A DNA stretch of 64,000 bases, from NCBI GenBank assembly GCA_025463785.1, contig JAODBD010000014.1, positions 248,001 through 312,000 on the forward strand, in the 5' to 3' direction. The DNA comes from Glaciihabitans sp. (lineage in GTDB: Bacteria > Actinomycetota > Actinomycetes > Actinomycetales > Microbacteriaceae). How positions within the stretch are numbered: position 1 is the first letter of the stretch; each line of letters opens with the position of its first letter. The position numbers were made by a program, and so were the translations under genes. The notes beneath the pieces were generated by a model that saw only the letters and a program-made list of their open reading frames with translations, had not been told where the DNA came from and did no database searches. This document shows, one piece after another, positions 35,893-44,042 of this stretch.

Positions 35893-37107
35893 GTGAAACC
35901 ACTTGAAGACATTCGGATTCTGGCGGTCGAGCAGTATGGCGCCGGCCCGTTCGGAAGCGTCCATTTGGCAGACCTCGGCGCCGAAGTAATCAAGGTCGAG
36001 GATCCGAGCAGCGGGGGCGACATCGGGCGTTACGTTCCGCCATACCAGCAGGGCGAAGACAGCCTGTTTTTCGAGGTGTTCAACCGGAACAAGCGCAGCA
36101 TCAGCATCGACCTTTCGACCGCATCCGGGCGCGAAGTGTTCGAGGATCTGGTTCGCGTAAGCGACGTCGTCTACTCGAACCTGCGCGGTGACGTGCCCGC
36201 GAAGATCGGCATCACCTACGCCGATCTCAAGCACCTCAACCCCAGGATCGTGTGCTGTGCCTTGACCGGGTTCGGCATGACGGGACCGCGCGCGAGCGAG
36301 CCCGGCTATGACTACGTTCTGCAGGGAATGACCGGGTGGATGGATATCACCGGTGAGCCCTCTGGGCCACCGACCAAGTCCGGGCTTTCGCTCGTCGACT
36401 ATTCCGGAGGGCTGGTCGCGGCGATCTCGATCCTCGCCGGTGTGCACGCTGCTCGTCGGGACGGGGTCGGCATGGACTGCGACGTCAGCCTGTTCGACAC
36501 CGCGATTTCGATGCTGACCTACCCCGCGATCTGGAACCTCAACGGCGATTTCGAGCCGGTCAGGATGCACAACTCGGCGCATCCCTCGCTCGTGCCGTTC
36601 CAGGCTTTCGAGACGAGCGACAGCTGGATCGTGGTCGCCTGTCCGAAAGAGAAATTCTGGCAGCGCCTCGGCGTGGTCATCGGGCGGCCGGATCTCGTGA
36701 CCGACGACAAGTACGCGACCTTCGCTGATCGTCGACGCAATGCTTCGGAACTGATTCCCATTCTCGAGGGGATCTTCGCGTCGAAAACCGAGGGCGAGTG
36801 GCTCGCCCTCCTTCGCGAGGCCGGTGTTCCGTGCGGACCGGTCAACACGGTGTCGCAGGCTCTGGCCGACGAGCACACCGTCGCCCGCGGCATGGTGGTC
36901 GATACTGAGCATCCCGCGTTTGGTACCGTGCGACAGGTGCGCAGCCCGGTTCGGGTCGGCAACGACCCCGTCGAGTATCGTCGCGCACCGCAACGCAATG
37001 AGGATGCCGAATACGTCTTCACCGAACTGCTCGGCTATGACGCCGAGCGCATCGAGCGACTGACAGCAGGAACGATTGTCGAAACAGCTGAGGGAGCGCA
37101 AAAATGA
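35893..37107 (+). CDS. Family III CoA-transferase (CaiB/BaiF)
   Basis: A 404-aa CoA-transferase. It opens PLEDIRILAVEQYGAGPFGS, LADLGAEVIKVEDP, then NRNKRSISIDL and GFGMTGP. The catalytic Asp is expected in KSGLSLVDYSGGLVAA (about residue 175). GTG start. It overlaps the MaoC gene by four bases, and that gene overlaps a CitE-type lyase. This trio matches mesaconate or itaconate activation followed by hydration and cleavage. With methylaspartate ammonia-lyase in the same island, mesaconate CoA-transferase is my best guess; itaconate CoA-transferase is the main alternative. Confidence 0.85.
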   Translation: MKPLEDIRILAVEQYGAGPFGSVHLADLGAEVIKVEDPSSGGDIGRYVPPYQQGEDSLFFEVFNRNKRSISIDLSTASGREVFEDLVRVSDVVYSNLRGDVPAKIGITYADLKHLNPRIVCCALTGFGMTGPRASEPGYDYVLQGMTGWMDITGEPSGPPTKSGLSLVDYSGGLVAAISILAGVHAARRDGVGMDCDVSLFDTAISMLTYPAIWNLNGDFEPVRMHNSAHPSLVPFQAFETSDSWIVVACPKEKFWQRLGVVIGRPDLVTDDKYATFADRRRNASELIPILEGIFASKTEGEWLALLREAGVPCGPVNTVSQALADEHTVARGMVVDTEHPAFGTVRQVRSPVRVGNDPVEYRRAPQRNEDAEYVFTELLGYDAERIERLTAGTIVETAEGAQK

Positions 37108-37607
37108 CCGAACGCGAGGGTTGGCAGGGCCGATTTTACGAGGACTTCGAGGTGGGAGATGTGTACCGTCACGGACTCGGCCGCACGATTACTCAAGCCG
37201 ACAACATCTGGTTCACCCTGCTCACCCAGAACACCGCGCGTGTGCACTTTGATGCCAACTACGCGAAGCAGACCGAGTTCGGGCGTCCGCTGGTGAATTC
37301 GACATTCACCATGGCGCTCGTGACCGGCCAGTCGGTCAACGATGTCTCATACAACGTTATGGCGAATCTGGGATGGGATGAGGTTCGACTCCCGAATCCG
37401 CTCTTCGAGGGCGACACCGTGTACTCGTCGTCCGAGGTGCTGAGCCTGCGAGAGTCGAAGTCCCGCCCGCAGGTCGGAATCGTCACGGTGCGAACGACCG
37501 GCACAAATCAGGACGGCGTTCCGGTGATCACTTTCACGAGAACGGTGATGGTATATCGCCGTGGATTCGGGCCGGTCGCCGGTCCAAATCTGCCGAAACT
37601 ACCTTGA
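37104..37607 (+). CDS. MaoC-family hydratase, Rv2499c-like
   Basis: A 167-aa single hot-dog protein. The segment TQADNIWFTLLTQNTARVHF followed by FGRPLVNSTFTMALVTG resembles what I recall of mycobacterial Rv2499c, the neighbour of the CitE-type lyase Rv2498c. The usual D-x-N-P-x-H of MaoC reads N-T-A-R-V-H here, as in that subfamily, so Asn replaces the canonical Asp. The predicted role is hydration of mesaconyl- or itaconyl-CoA to citramalyl-CoA, or of mesaconyl-C1-CoA to methylmalyl-CoA. It overlaps both neighbours by four bases. Confidence 0.82.
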   Translation: MTEREGWQGRFYEDFEVGDVYRHGLGRTITQADNIWFTLLTQNTARVHFDANYAKQTEFGRPLVNSTFTMALVTGQSVNDVSYNVMANLGWDEVRLPNPLFEGDTVYSSSEVLSLRESKSRPQVGIVTVRTTGTNQDGVPVITFTRTVMVYRRGFGPVAGPNLPKLP

Positions 37608-38518
37608 ATCCTCCTCGCGATCTGCCCGATATCGAGCACCGGATCGCGGTGGCCCGATCGTTTCTGTTCGTTCCAGGAGACCGCCCCGATCGCATCCGCA
37701 AAGCTCTCGACGCCGGCGCCGATGCCGTCATCATCGACCTCGAGGATGCGGTGCGGCCGGAAGCCAGACCCTTCGCCCGGTCCGTCGTGCGCGACCTGGC
37801 TGGGGATTTCGGCGACTCGTCGCATTCGGTGGTTCTCGCGAGGGTCAATCCTCACGGATCCGCCGACTTCACGGCCGATGTCACAGCTGTGCTGGATGGC
37901 CTCCTCGACGGCATCGTGGTGTCCAAATTCGTGGCAGGCGATGCGGCGAGCGAGATGGATGCCGCGATGACTGCCCTCGAGGCGGGCCGGATCGGGGTGC
38001 ATCCCACGCCGGTCATCGGTCTTGTCGAGTCTGCGGCCGGAGTGCTCGGGTTGTCCGTTCCATCCGGTCTTCCACCTCGGGTGGTGCGCCTGGCCTTCGG
38101 CGCCGCCGACTTGTACGCCGATCTTCGGATGTCGTATCGCAAGTCCGGGATCTATACGGACCTCGTGATGACGACGCTGGTTATCGCGAGTGCGGCGGCC
38201 AACCTGCCTGCCCCGCTGGACTCTCCACACTTCTCGATCTCCGACGAGGCGGGAATGGTGGAAGCCGTCGGGCGGGCACGTGAGCGAGGCTTCGGCGGCA
38301 CGTTGTGCATCCATCCGGGCCAGGTTGCGATCGTCAACACGGGCTTCGCTGCGACCGAGGAAGAGCGTGCCTGGGCGGTGAAGGTCCTCGCGGCCTGGAG
38401 CGACCCGTCGACGTCGACCGCTGGCGCGATCAGAGTCGGCGACGAACTCGTCGATGAGGCGATGGCTCGGCGGGCCAGGCAGATCGTCGATCACGCCGCC
38501 GCCGATGCTCCTCGCTAG
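37604..38518 (+). CDS. CitE-type beta-hydroxyacyl-CoA lyase (HpcH/HpaI family)
   Basis: A 304-aa TIM-barrel lyase. Motifs: RSFLFVPGDRPDRIRKAL, the metal-binding DLEDAV, RVNPHGSADF (CoA/carboxylate Arg), VIGLVESAAGV (metal Glu), AFGAADLYADL and GTLCIHPGQVAIVN. Expected reaction: citramalyl-CoA to acetyl-CoA plus pyruvate, or methylmalyl-CoA to propionyl-CoA plus glyoxylate. The TTG start overlaps the MaoC stop. No separate citrate lyase alpha or gamma subunits are present, so it is a stand-alone lyase like Rv2498c. Confidence 0.87.
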   Translation: MNPPRDLPDIEHRIAVARSFLFVPGDRPDRIRKALDAGADAVIIDLEDAVRPEARPFARSVVRDLAGDFGDSSHSVVLARVNPHGSADFTADVTAVLDGLLDGIVVSKFVAGDAASEMDAAMTALEAGRIGVHPTPVIGLVESAAGVLGLSVPSGLPPRVVRLAFGAADLYADLRMSYRKSGIYTDLVMTTLVIASAAANLPAPLDSPHFSISDEAGMVEAVGRARERGFGGTLCIHPGQVAIVNTGFAATEEERAWAVKVLAAWSDPSTSTAGAIRVGDELVDEAMARRARQIVDHAAADAPR

Positions 38519-38997
38519 ATTCGCAGCAGCATCTTGATGTACTCGGGATGAACCGGGCTCGGCCCGACGTCGACGTATCCGGCGCGGGCGTACGCGCGCA
38601 GCGCCGACACATTTCCCGGGATCACCAGCAGGCTGATCCAGCGGAAGCCTGCCGTTCGCGCCTTCTCGCTGGCGCGGTCGAGTAGCAGCGCGACGAGCCC
38701 CTGGCCGCGCAGGTCCGGCGCTATGGCAATGCGACCGAGACGCACCTGATCCTTCGTCTCACGAATGAATTCAACGTGGCCGGCGGTGACCCCGGACTCG
38801 TCGAGGACGGCCGTGAACGCCTCGGAAACCTCGACCTCAGCGCGAGCCGACAGGCTCTCGATAGTCAGTGGCCATTCCGCCGAAGTACCGGCGAATAGCC
38901 GCAAATCAGCGGCGGTTGGAAACCACGAGATGAGCTCTGGATAGTCGGAGGGAACGAAGTTCCGGAGAGACAAGTTTGACGAAATGACGTTTCCCAC
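38515..38997 (-). CDS. GNAT-family acetyltransferase
   Basis: A 160-aa N-acetyltransferase: SLRNFVPSDYPELISWFP at the start, then VRLGRIAIAPDLRGQGLVALLLDRASEKA (acetyl-CoA loop R-G-Q-G-L) and SALRAYARAGY. Substrate unknown. It lies on the strand opposite the island and its stop overlaps the lyase stop by four bases. I use GTG 38997 (GGAAG just upstream); an ATG at 39057 would extend across the promoter element of the divergent transporter gene. Confidence 0.78.
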   Translation of the reverse strand: MGNVISSNLSLRNFVPSDYPELISWFPTAADLRLFAGTSAEWPLTIESLSARAEVEVSEAFTAVLDESGVTAGHVEFIRETKDQVRLGRIAIAPDLRGQGLVALLLDRASEKARTAGFRWISLLVIPGNVSALRAYARAGYVDVGPSPVHPEYIKMLLRI

Positions 38998-39019
38998 TTC
39001 ACTTCCATTTATTCCGAAC

Positions 39020-39063
39020 GTAACATGATGGAAAAATACCACCTCTATTGTAATCAACAGTAC
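39020..39063 (+). promoter_or_regulatory. Shared 44-bp promoter/operator element, copy A
   Basis: It aligns without gaps to 42087-42130 at 34 of 44 positions. Conserved parts are GTAACA, TGGAAAAA and TGTAAT-AACAGTAC. TGTAAT matches a -10 at five of six bases, and ATTGT/ACAGT arms with five bases between them form a small inverted repeat over it. It lies before the peptide-binding protein gene. Confidence 0.6.
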
Positions 39064-39157
39064 GACGCGTAACGCGGTGGCAAATGGCGAGAGACGCGTG
39101 AGGGAACACCCGAATCACAGCGCATCCGCCTGGATGCAGAGAGTAGTGAGGCAGTCG

Positions 39158-40723
39158 ATGAAAAGACGGATAGGCATAGTCATCGCCGTAGCGGCGGCGA
39201 CGGCATTGGTGCTAGGTGGTTGCAGCAGCGCGAGCGGCGGCAGCGGCGCGGGTAGTGCGACCGGTAAGCCGGTCAAGGGGGGCGACCTTACGATCGCTCG
39301 ATCACAGGACATCATTTCGATGAACAAGACCAACACGTTCGATAACAATTCGCTGCGCGTGATGGAACAGATCATGGAGCCGTTGTTCATGGTGAGCCCG
39401 GATGGGAAGACGCTCAAGCCGTGGCTTGCCAGCGGCTACACCATCTCGAAAGACCAGCTCACCTACACGATCAACTTGCGCAAGGGTGTGAAGTTCTCGA
39501 ATGGAACACCGCTGACCGCAGCTGACGTGAAGTTCTCGATCGACCAGGACACCGCATCCGGTGCAGCGGGTTGGGGATTCATCAACGCGGCGATCAAGCA
39601 GGTCACGGCGGTAGACGCCTCGACCGTGCAGGTCACGGTCAAGCACCCGTGGGGCCCGCTGATTGCTGACCTTTCGCTGTTCAGCAACGGCATCGTCCCG
39701 AACAACTACGGCGGCAAGACGGCTGCGCAGTTCTACGATGCGCCGGTCGGTACCGGTCCGTTCGTCTGGGACTTCTGGAAGAAGGGCCAGTCGCTCAAGC
39801 TGACCAAGAATGCCAACTACTGGCAGGCGGGCAAGCCGTACCTCAACAGCGTCACGTGGACGGTCGTGCCAGATTCCAACACGCGCAAGCTGCAGTTGCA
39901 GGGCAACCAGATCGACATCGATGACACGCCGGACTGGTCAAGCCTCGCTTCGCTGAAGACGACGCCCGGAGTCAATGCGACGACCTTCCCGTCGACGCAG
40001 CTGGACTACATCGCGTTCAACGAGAACCGTGCGCCGTTCAATGACGTGCATATTCGTACCGCCATCTCCGATGCGACTGACCGCAACGCGATGGTCAAGG
40101 CGGTGTTGTTCGGCAACGGCACTCCCGCGTACTCGATGCTGTCGCCCGGAACCCCGTACTACGACAACAACGCCGGTGGCGCGACCTACAGCGTCGCGAA
40201 TGCCAAGGCTGAAATGGCGAAGTCGTCGAAGCCAAACGGCTTCAAGACGACCCTCCTCATCCAGTCCGGTGACCCGAACCAGTCCTCGATCGCGCAGATC
40301 ATGCAGTCGGAGCTCAAGGCCATCGGCATCACGATGACCATCCAGCAGCTTGACCCGACTGCCAACAAGCAGGCGAGGCTCGCGGGCAACTTCGACATGT
40401 CGTGGAACCTGTGGACGATGGATATCCCGGACCCGGATGAGTGGACAACGTGGGCGGTGAACCCGACCGGAGGATCGAACTCGGCCTTCACCGGGTACAA
40501 CAACCCCGCGGTGATCGCGCTGAACGCCCAGGCGGCAGCAGAGACCGACACGACGAAGCGGGCAGCACTGTACAACCAGGTCCAGGAGCAGGCGAGCAAG
40601 GATGCATTCCTTGATTACCTCTTCTACTCGCCGTACGTGTTTGCTTCCACCGCCACGGTGCACGGCTTCCACGTGACACCGCTCGGCAACTACCAGCTCG
40701 AGGACGTCTACAAGACGAAGTAG
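39158..40723 (+). CDS. Peptide ABC transporter substrate-binding lipoprotein (DppA/OppA type)
   Basis: A 521-aa family-5 solute-binding protein with lipobox LVLGGC (Cys at about 22). Family features: NNSLRVMEQIMEPLFMVSPDGKTLKPWLASGYT, LTYTINLRKGVKFSNGTPLTAADVKFS, VGTGPFVW, LDYIAFNENRAPFNDVHIRTAISDATDR. The ATG at 39158 gives a clean lipoprotein signal; upstream in-frame starts would add about 27 residues. It probably binds the peptide or amide on which the island depends. A strong hairpin follows the stop. Confidence 0.92.
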   Translation: MKRRIGIVIAVAAATALVLGGCSSASGGSGAGSATGKPVKGGDLTIARSQDIISMNKTNTFDNNSLRVMEQIMEPLFMVSPDGKTLKPWLASGYTISKDQLTYTINLRKGVKFSNGTPLTAADVKFSIDQDTASGAAGWGFINAAIKQVTAVDASTVQVTVKHPWGPLIADLSLFSNGIVPNNYGGKTAAQFYDAPVGTGPFVWDFWKKGQSLKLTKNANYWQAGKPYLNSVTWTVVPDSNTRKLQLQGNQIDIDDTPDWSSLASLKTTPGVNATTFPSTQLDYIAFNENRAPFNDVHIRTAISDATDRNAMVKAVLFGNGTPAYSMLSPGTPYYDNNAGGATYSVANAKAEMAKSSKPNGFKTTLLIQSGDPNQSSIAQIMQSELKAIGITMTIQQLDPTANKQARLAGNFDMSWNLWTMDIPDPDEWTTWAVNPTGGSNSAFTGYNNPAVIALNAQAAAETDTTKRAALYNQVQEQASKDAFLDYLFYSPYVFASTATVHGFHVTPLGNYQLEDVYKTK

Positions 40724-40737
40724 AGCATTCGCCACCG

Positions 40738-40767
40738 GAAGGCGGCTCCGAACCTGGGGCCGCCTTC
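40738..40767 (+). terminator. Hairpin behind the peptide-binding protein gene
   Basis: GAAGGCGGCTCC (40738-40749) pairs with GGGGCCGCCTTC (40756-40767) around GAACCT. No U-tract, so it is probably a stabilising or attenuating hairpin before the amidase gene. Confidence 0.6.
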
Positions 40768-40788
40768 CCGTCGATTGCGTGAGGCACC

Positions 40789-42063
40789 ATGAACGATCAA
40801 TTACCCGGGGAAATGGACGACGCGGTCGTCGAGCGACAGGCATGGGCGGTGTCACGGCTGAACGCGGCGACCGAGCGACTCGAGCGACTGGGTCGTCCGC
40901 TTAACGCCGTCGTCACCTCGATCCCGTCGCCGCCTCGCGCACGCGAGGGGCGGTTGCTCGGGATGCCGATCGCGGTCAAAGACATGATCGATGTCGCCGG
41001 ATACCCCCGGGGCAACGGCAATCCAGAAGATATGGCCGGCCCGGTTTCGACGGTCGACGCACCGGTGATCACCATCCTTCGCGAGGCAGCGGCCGATGTG
41101 TTCGCTCTCGCCGGCCTTCTCGAATACGCGGCGGGCGCCCAGCATCCCGACCTACCGGAGGCGCGCAATCCCGCGAAGCCTACTCAAACCGCTGGCGGGT
41201 CGAGCGGCGGGTCTGCAGCTCTGGTCGGCGCGGGCGTCTGTGCCGCGGCGCTGGGCACGGATACCGGTGGTTCCATTCGCCTTCCGGCCCACTATTGCGG
41301 AGTCGTCGGCTTCAAGCCGACGTTCGGCACACTTTCAGTGACCGGGGTTCAGCCCCTGTCGCCGACTCTTGACCATGTCGGGGTTCTCGCCAAGGACGTT
41401 GCAACCACCAGTGAGGTTTTCGAGACGCTGAGCGGTCTCGCCGCTGCCGCGCCGTCGCATTCCCCGACCTTCGGCATTCTTACCGACCAGCTCGCCGACC
41501 CATTGCTCGATGACGATGTGCGCGTCGTCGTTGTTCGGGCGATCGAGCAGCTCCGCGGTCGCGTCACTCTCGTTGACAGGGACGGGAGCGCGCTTTCGCT
41601 GCTCAACGCCCGGATGGGCGACATCGTGCACTTCGAGGCCTGGCAGGTGCACGGCGCGGCCATGACCGAACGGCCCGAGCATTTCGGGGCTCCGACAGCG
41701 CGGCTGTTTGCGGCGGCCGAGCACATCAGCGAGGAACAGTATCGAGAGGCCCTGCGCGTGCGCGAGGAACTCTTGCCGAACGCGCTCGCCGTGCTCGACG
41801 GAGTCGACTTTCTGGTCGGGCCCGCTGCGCCATATGTTGCCCCCGAGATATCTCCGCCGGGCGACACCCCCGAGGGCGCGATCGAGGGCATCTTCACCCA
41901 GCCGTACAACATGACAGGCCAGCCGGCGATCGTCATCCCGTGTGGCGTGACGCCGGCGGGTCTGCCGGTTGGACTCCAGATCGCGGGAGCTTTCGGTGCC
42001 GACGCAGAGCTCCTCGCGGCAGCCGCGGCGATCGAGAGAATTCTCAGCGTGCAGTCATCGTGA
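40789..42063 (+). CDS. Amidase-signature-family amidohydrolase
   Basis: A 424-aa amidase. The catalytic triad is visible: Lys in MPIAVKDMIDVAG (about 64), cis-Ser in QTAGGSSGGSAALVGAG (about 139) and nucleophile Ser in LGTDTGGSIRLPAHYCG (about 163). It ends with the usual QPYNMTGQPAIVIPCG and LPVGLQIAG. Substrates may be amides of short acids or amino acids. There is no signal peptide, so it acts on imported substrate. It lies between the binding protein and permease genes, tying it to the transporter's cargo. Confidence 0.9.
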   Translation: MNDQLPGEMDDAVVERQAWAVSRLNAATERLERLGRPLNAVVTSIPSPPRAREGRLLGMPIAVKDMIDVAGYPRGNGNPEDMAGPVSTVDAPVITILREAAADVFALAGLLEYAAGAQHPDLPEARNPAKPTQTAGGSSGGSAALVGAGVCAAALGTDTGGSIRLPAHYCGVVGFKPTFGTLSVTGVQPLSPTLDHVGVLAKDVATTSEVFETLSGLAAAAPSHSPTFGILTDQLADPLLDDDVRVVVVRAIEQLRGRVTLVDRDGSALSLLNARMGDIVHFEAWQVHGAAMTERPEHFGAPTARLFAAAEHISEEQYREALRVREELLPNALAVLDGVDFLVGPAAPYVAPEISPPGDTPEGAIEGIFTQPYNMTGQPAIVIPCGVTPAGLPVGLQIAGAFGADAELLAAAAAIERILSVQSS

Positions 42064-42086
42064 CGATATCCACTCGTCTTCGGCAT

Positions 42087-42130
42087 GTAACAAGTTGGAA
42101 AAAACCAGACGCTACTGTAATTAACAGTAC
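42087..42130 (+). promoter_or_regulatory. Shared 44-bp promoter/operator element, copy B
   Basis: The second copy of the element at 39020-39063, with ACTGT and ACAGT arms flanking AATTA and the -10-like TGTAAT. It precedes the permease-ATPase-peptidase run starting at 42200. The RpiR regulator at 47149 is the candidate ligand. Confidence 0.6.
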
Positions 42131-42199
42131 AGTTTGGAAAGTCGCAAAAGAGCGACGGGGCGGCGGCGTCAAGGCCGACCGCGACGAGGAGGTGCGTGC

Positions 42200-43159
42200 A
42201 TGCTTCATCGGCTGAGGTTTATCCCAGGGCGACTGATCCAGTCGATTCCGGTGGCATTCGGCGTGACCCTGATCGTGTTTTTCATGGCCAGACTTCTGCC
42301 GGGGAACCCCGCGCTCGCGCTGCTCGGGCAGAGAGCAACGCCTGAGAGTGTCGCGGCACTCAGTAAGCAGCTCGGACTGAACACGCCCATCTGGGAGCAG
42401 TACTTCGGGTTTCTCGGGCGGATCTTCCAGGGCAACCTCGGCACGAGCATCACGTACCAGCAGCCGGTGACCAGCCTGCTGGCCCAGGCGATTCCGGTCA
42501 CGATGTCGCTTCTCGGCCTCGCGCTCCTGTTCTCGCTCGTCATCAGCATTCCGCTCGCCGCGCTCGCCGCATTCCGCCCCGGAGGCGCGCGGGACCTCGG
42601 TGTTCGCGCCTTCACCCTGCTCGGCCAGGGCATGCCCCAATTCTGGCTAGGCATCATGCTCATCCTTTTGCTTGCTGTCGGATTGCGCGCCTTCCCGGTC
42701 GGTGGTTACGGCAATTCGGCCGGGGATCACCTCTACTACCTCTTCCTGCCGGCGCTGACCCTCGCGATCACGATGTGTCCGACGATCATCCGGAGCCTTC
42801 GGTCGTCGATGATCGACGTGCTCGAATCCGAATACGTCGGCACCGCGAAATCGAAGGGCTCGTACGGCGCGGCGCTCTTCCGCGGCCACGTTCTACGAAA
42901 CGCTGCGATCCCCACGGTGTCGGTCATCGGCGTCAACCTCGGCTTTCTCGTCGGCGGGTCGCTCGTGATCGAGAAGGTGTTCGCGCTTCCGGGGCTTGGG
43001 TCGATGATGATCAACGCGATCTTTACCCGGGATTTCCCGACCATTCAGGGCGTGACACTTTTCGTGGCCCTGTTCGTTGTCGTCGTCGGGATTCTGACGG
43101 ATGTCGTGTACACGATGCTCGATCCCCGAGTGAACTTCGGCGCAAAGGAGCAGTCATGA
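42200..43159 (+). CDS. Peptide ABC transporter permease (DppB type)
   Basis: A 319-aa permease with about six helices. It opens LRFIPGRLIQSIPVAFGVTLIVFFMARLLPGNPA; the EAA-type loop reads EYVGTAKSKGSYGAALFRGH, with VIEKVFALPGLGSMMINAI behind it. The ATG at 42200 has GAGGAGGTG 6 bases upstream, so the longer frame from 42134 is rejected. It overlaps the DppC-type gene (ATGA). Confidence 0.93.
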   Translation: MLHRLRFIPGRLIQSIPVAFGVTLIVFFMARLLPGNPALALLGQRATPESVAALSKQLGLNTPIWEQYFGFLGRIFQGNLGTSITYQQPVTSLLAQAIPVTMSLLGLALLFSLVISIPLAALAAFRPGGARDLGVRAFTLLGQGMPQFWLGIMLILLLAVGLRAFPVGGYGNSAGDHLYYLFLPALTLAITMCPTIIRSLRSSMIDVLESEYVGTAKSKGSYGAALFRGHVLRNAAIPTVSVIGVNLGFLVGGSLVIEKVFALPGLGSMMINAIFTRDFPTIQGVTLFVALFVVVVGILTDVVYTMLDPRVNFGAKEQS

Positions 43160-44040
43160 CGACCCCGACCGCCGCACTCGTCTCCTTCAAGGAGCGACGC
43201 CGCGCCGTTCGTTCACGTTCGATAAAGCCCTGGTATCGAAACGGCTCGCTCATGGCGGGCATCATCATCGTCGGTCTGCTGGTTCTGGTCGCCGTGCTCG
43301 CACCGGTGCTCGCGCCGTATGACCCGGTTGCCCAACATCTGACGAATGCACTCGCGTCGCCGAACGCTGCGCACTGGCTCGGCACAGACAAGTTCGGCCG
43401 AGACGTGCTGTCCCGGCTGATCTGGGGAGCCCAGGTCGACCTGCGTGTCGGGTTTCTCGCTGTTCTCATCCCGTTCGTCGTCGGTTCTGTGCTGGGCGCC
43501 ATCGCGGGCTACTTCGGCGGTTGGCTCGACACGGTTCTGATGCGAATCGTCGACATCTTCTTTGCCTTCCCCTTCTACGTGATGGTGATCGTTCTCGTCT
43601 TCATCTTCGGATCGGGTGAGGCGAGCATCTACATCGCGATCGCCGCCGTGTCCTGGGTATCCTATGCGCGAATCGTGCGCGGCGAGGTACTCATCGCGAA
43701 GAAACAGGACTATGTCGTGGCGGCGCGACTCGGCGGCATGTCCCATGCTCGCATCCTGGTGAGGCACATAGGTCCGAACGTGCTGTCGCAGGCGATCATC
43801 TACGGGATGAGCGACATCGTGATGGACATCATGGCGATCGTCACACTCGGATACCTGGGGCTTGGCATCAATCCTCCGACGGCCGAGTGGGGAAGCATGA
43901 TCAACGACGGCCAGGAGTTCATCACCACCCTGTGGCAGCAGGCGACGATTCCCGGCCTCGTCGTCGTGATCACGAGCCTCGGCCTGTCCTGGCTGGGTGA
44001 CGGTCTTTCCGATCTACTCAGCCCAGAGAGGAGAAAGTGA
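43156..44040 (+). CDS. Peptide ABC transporter permease (DppC type)
   Basis: A 294-aa permease with about six helices. The N-terminal half has VAVLAPVLAPYDP and AHWLGTDKFGRDVLSRLIWGAQVDL, the classic DppC block. The EAA-type loop is DYVVAARLGGMSHARILVRH, and TLGYLGLGINPPTAEWGSMIN follows. Partner of the upstream DppB-type subunit. Confidence 0.93.
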   Translation: MTTPTAALVSFKERRRAVRSRSIKPWYRNGSLMAGIIIVGLLVLVAVLAPVLAPYDPVAQHLTNALASPNAAHWLGTDKFGRDVLSRLIWGAQVDLRVGFLAVLIPFVVGSVLGAIAGYFGGWLDTVLMRIVDIFFAFPFYVMVIVLVFIFGSGEASIYIAIAAVSWVSYARIVRGEVLIAKKQDYVVAARLGGMSHARILVRHIGPNVLSQAIIYGMSDIVMDIMAIVTLGYLGLGINPPTAEWGSMINDGQEFITTLWQQATIPGLVVVITSLGLSWLGDGLSDLLSPERRK

Positions 44041-44042
44041 CC

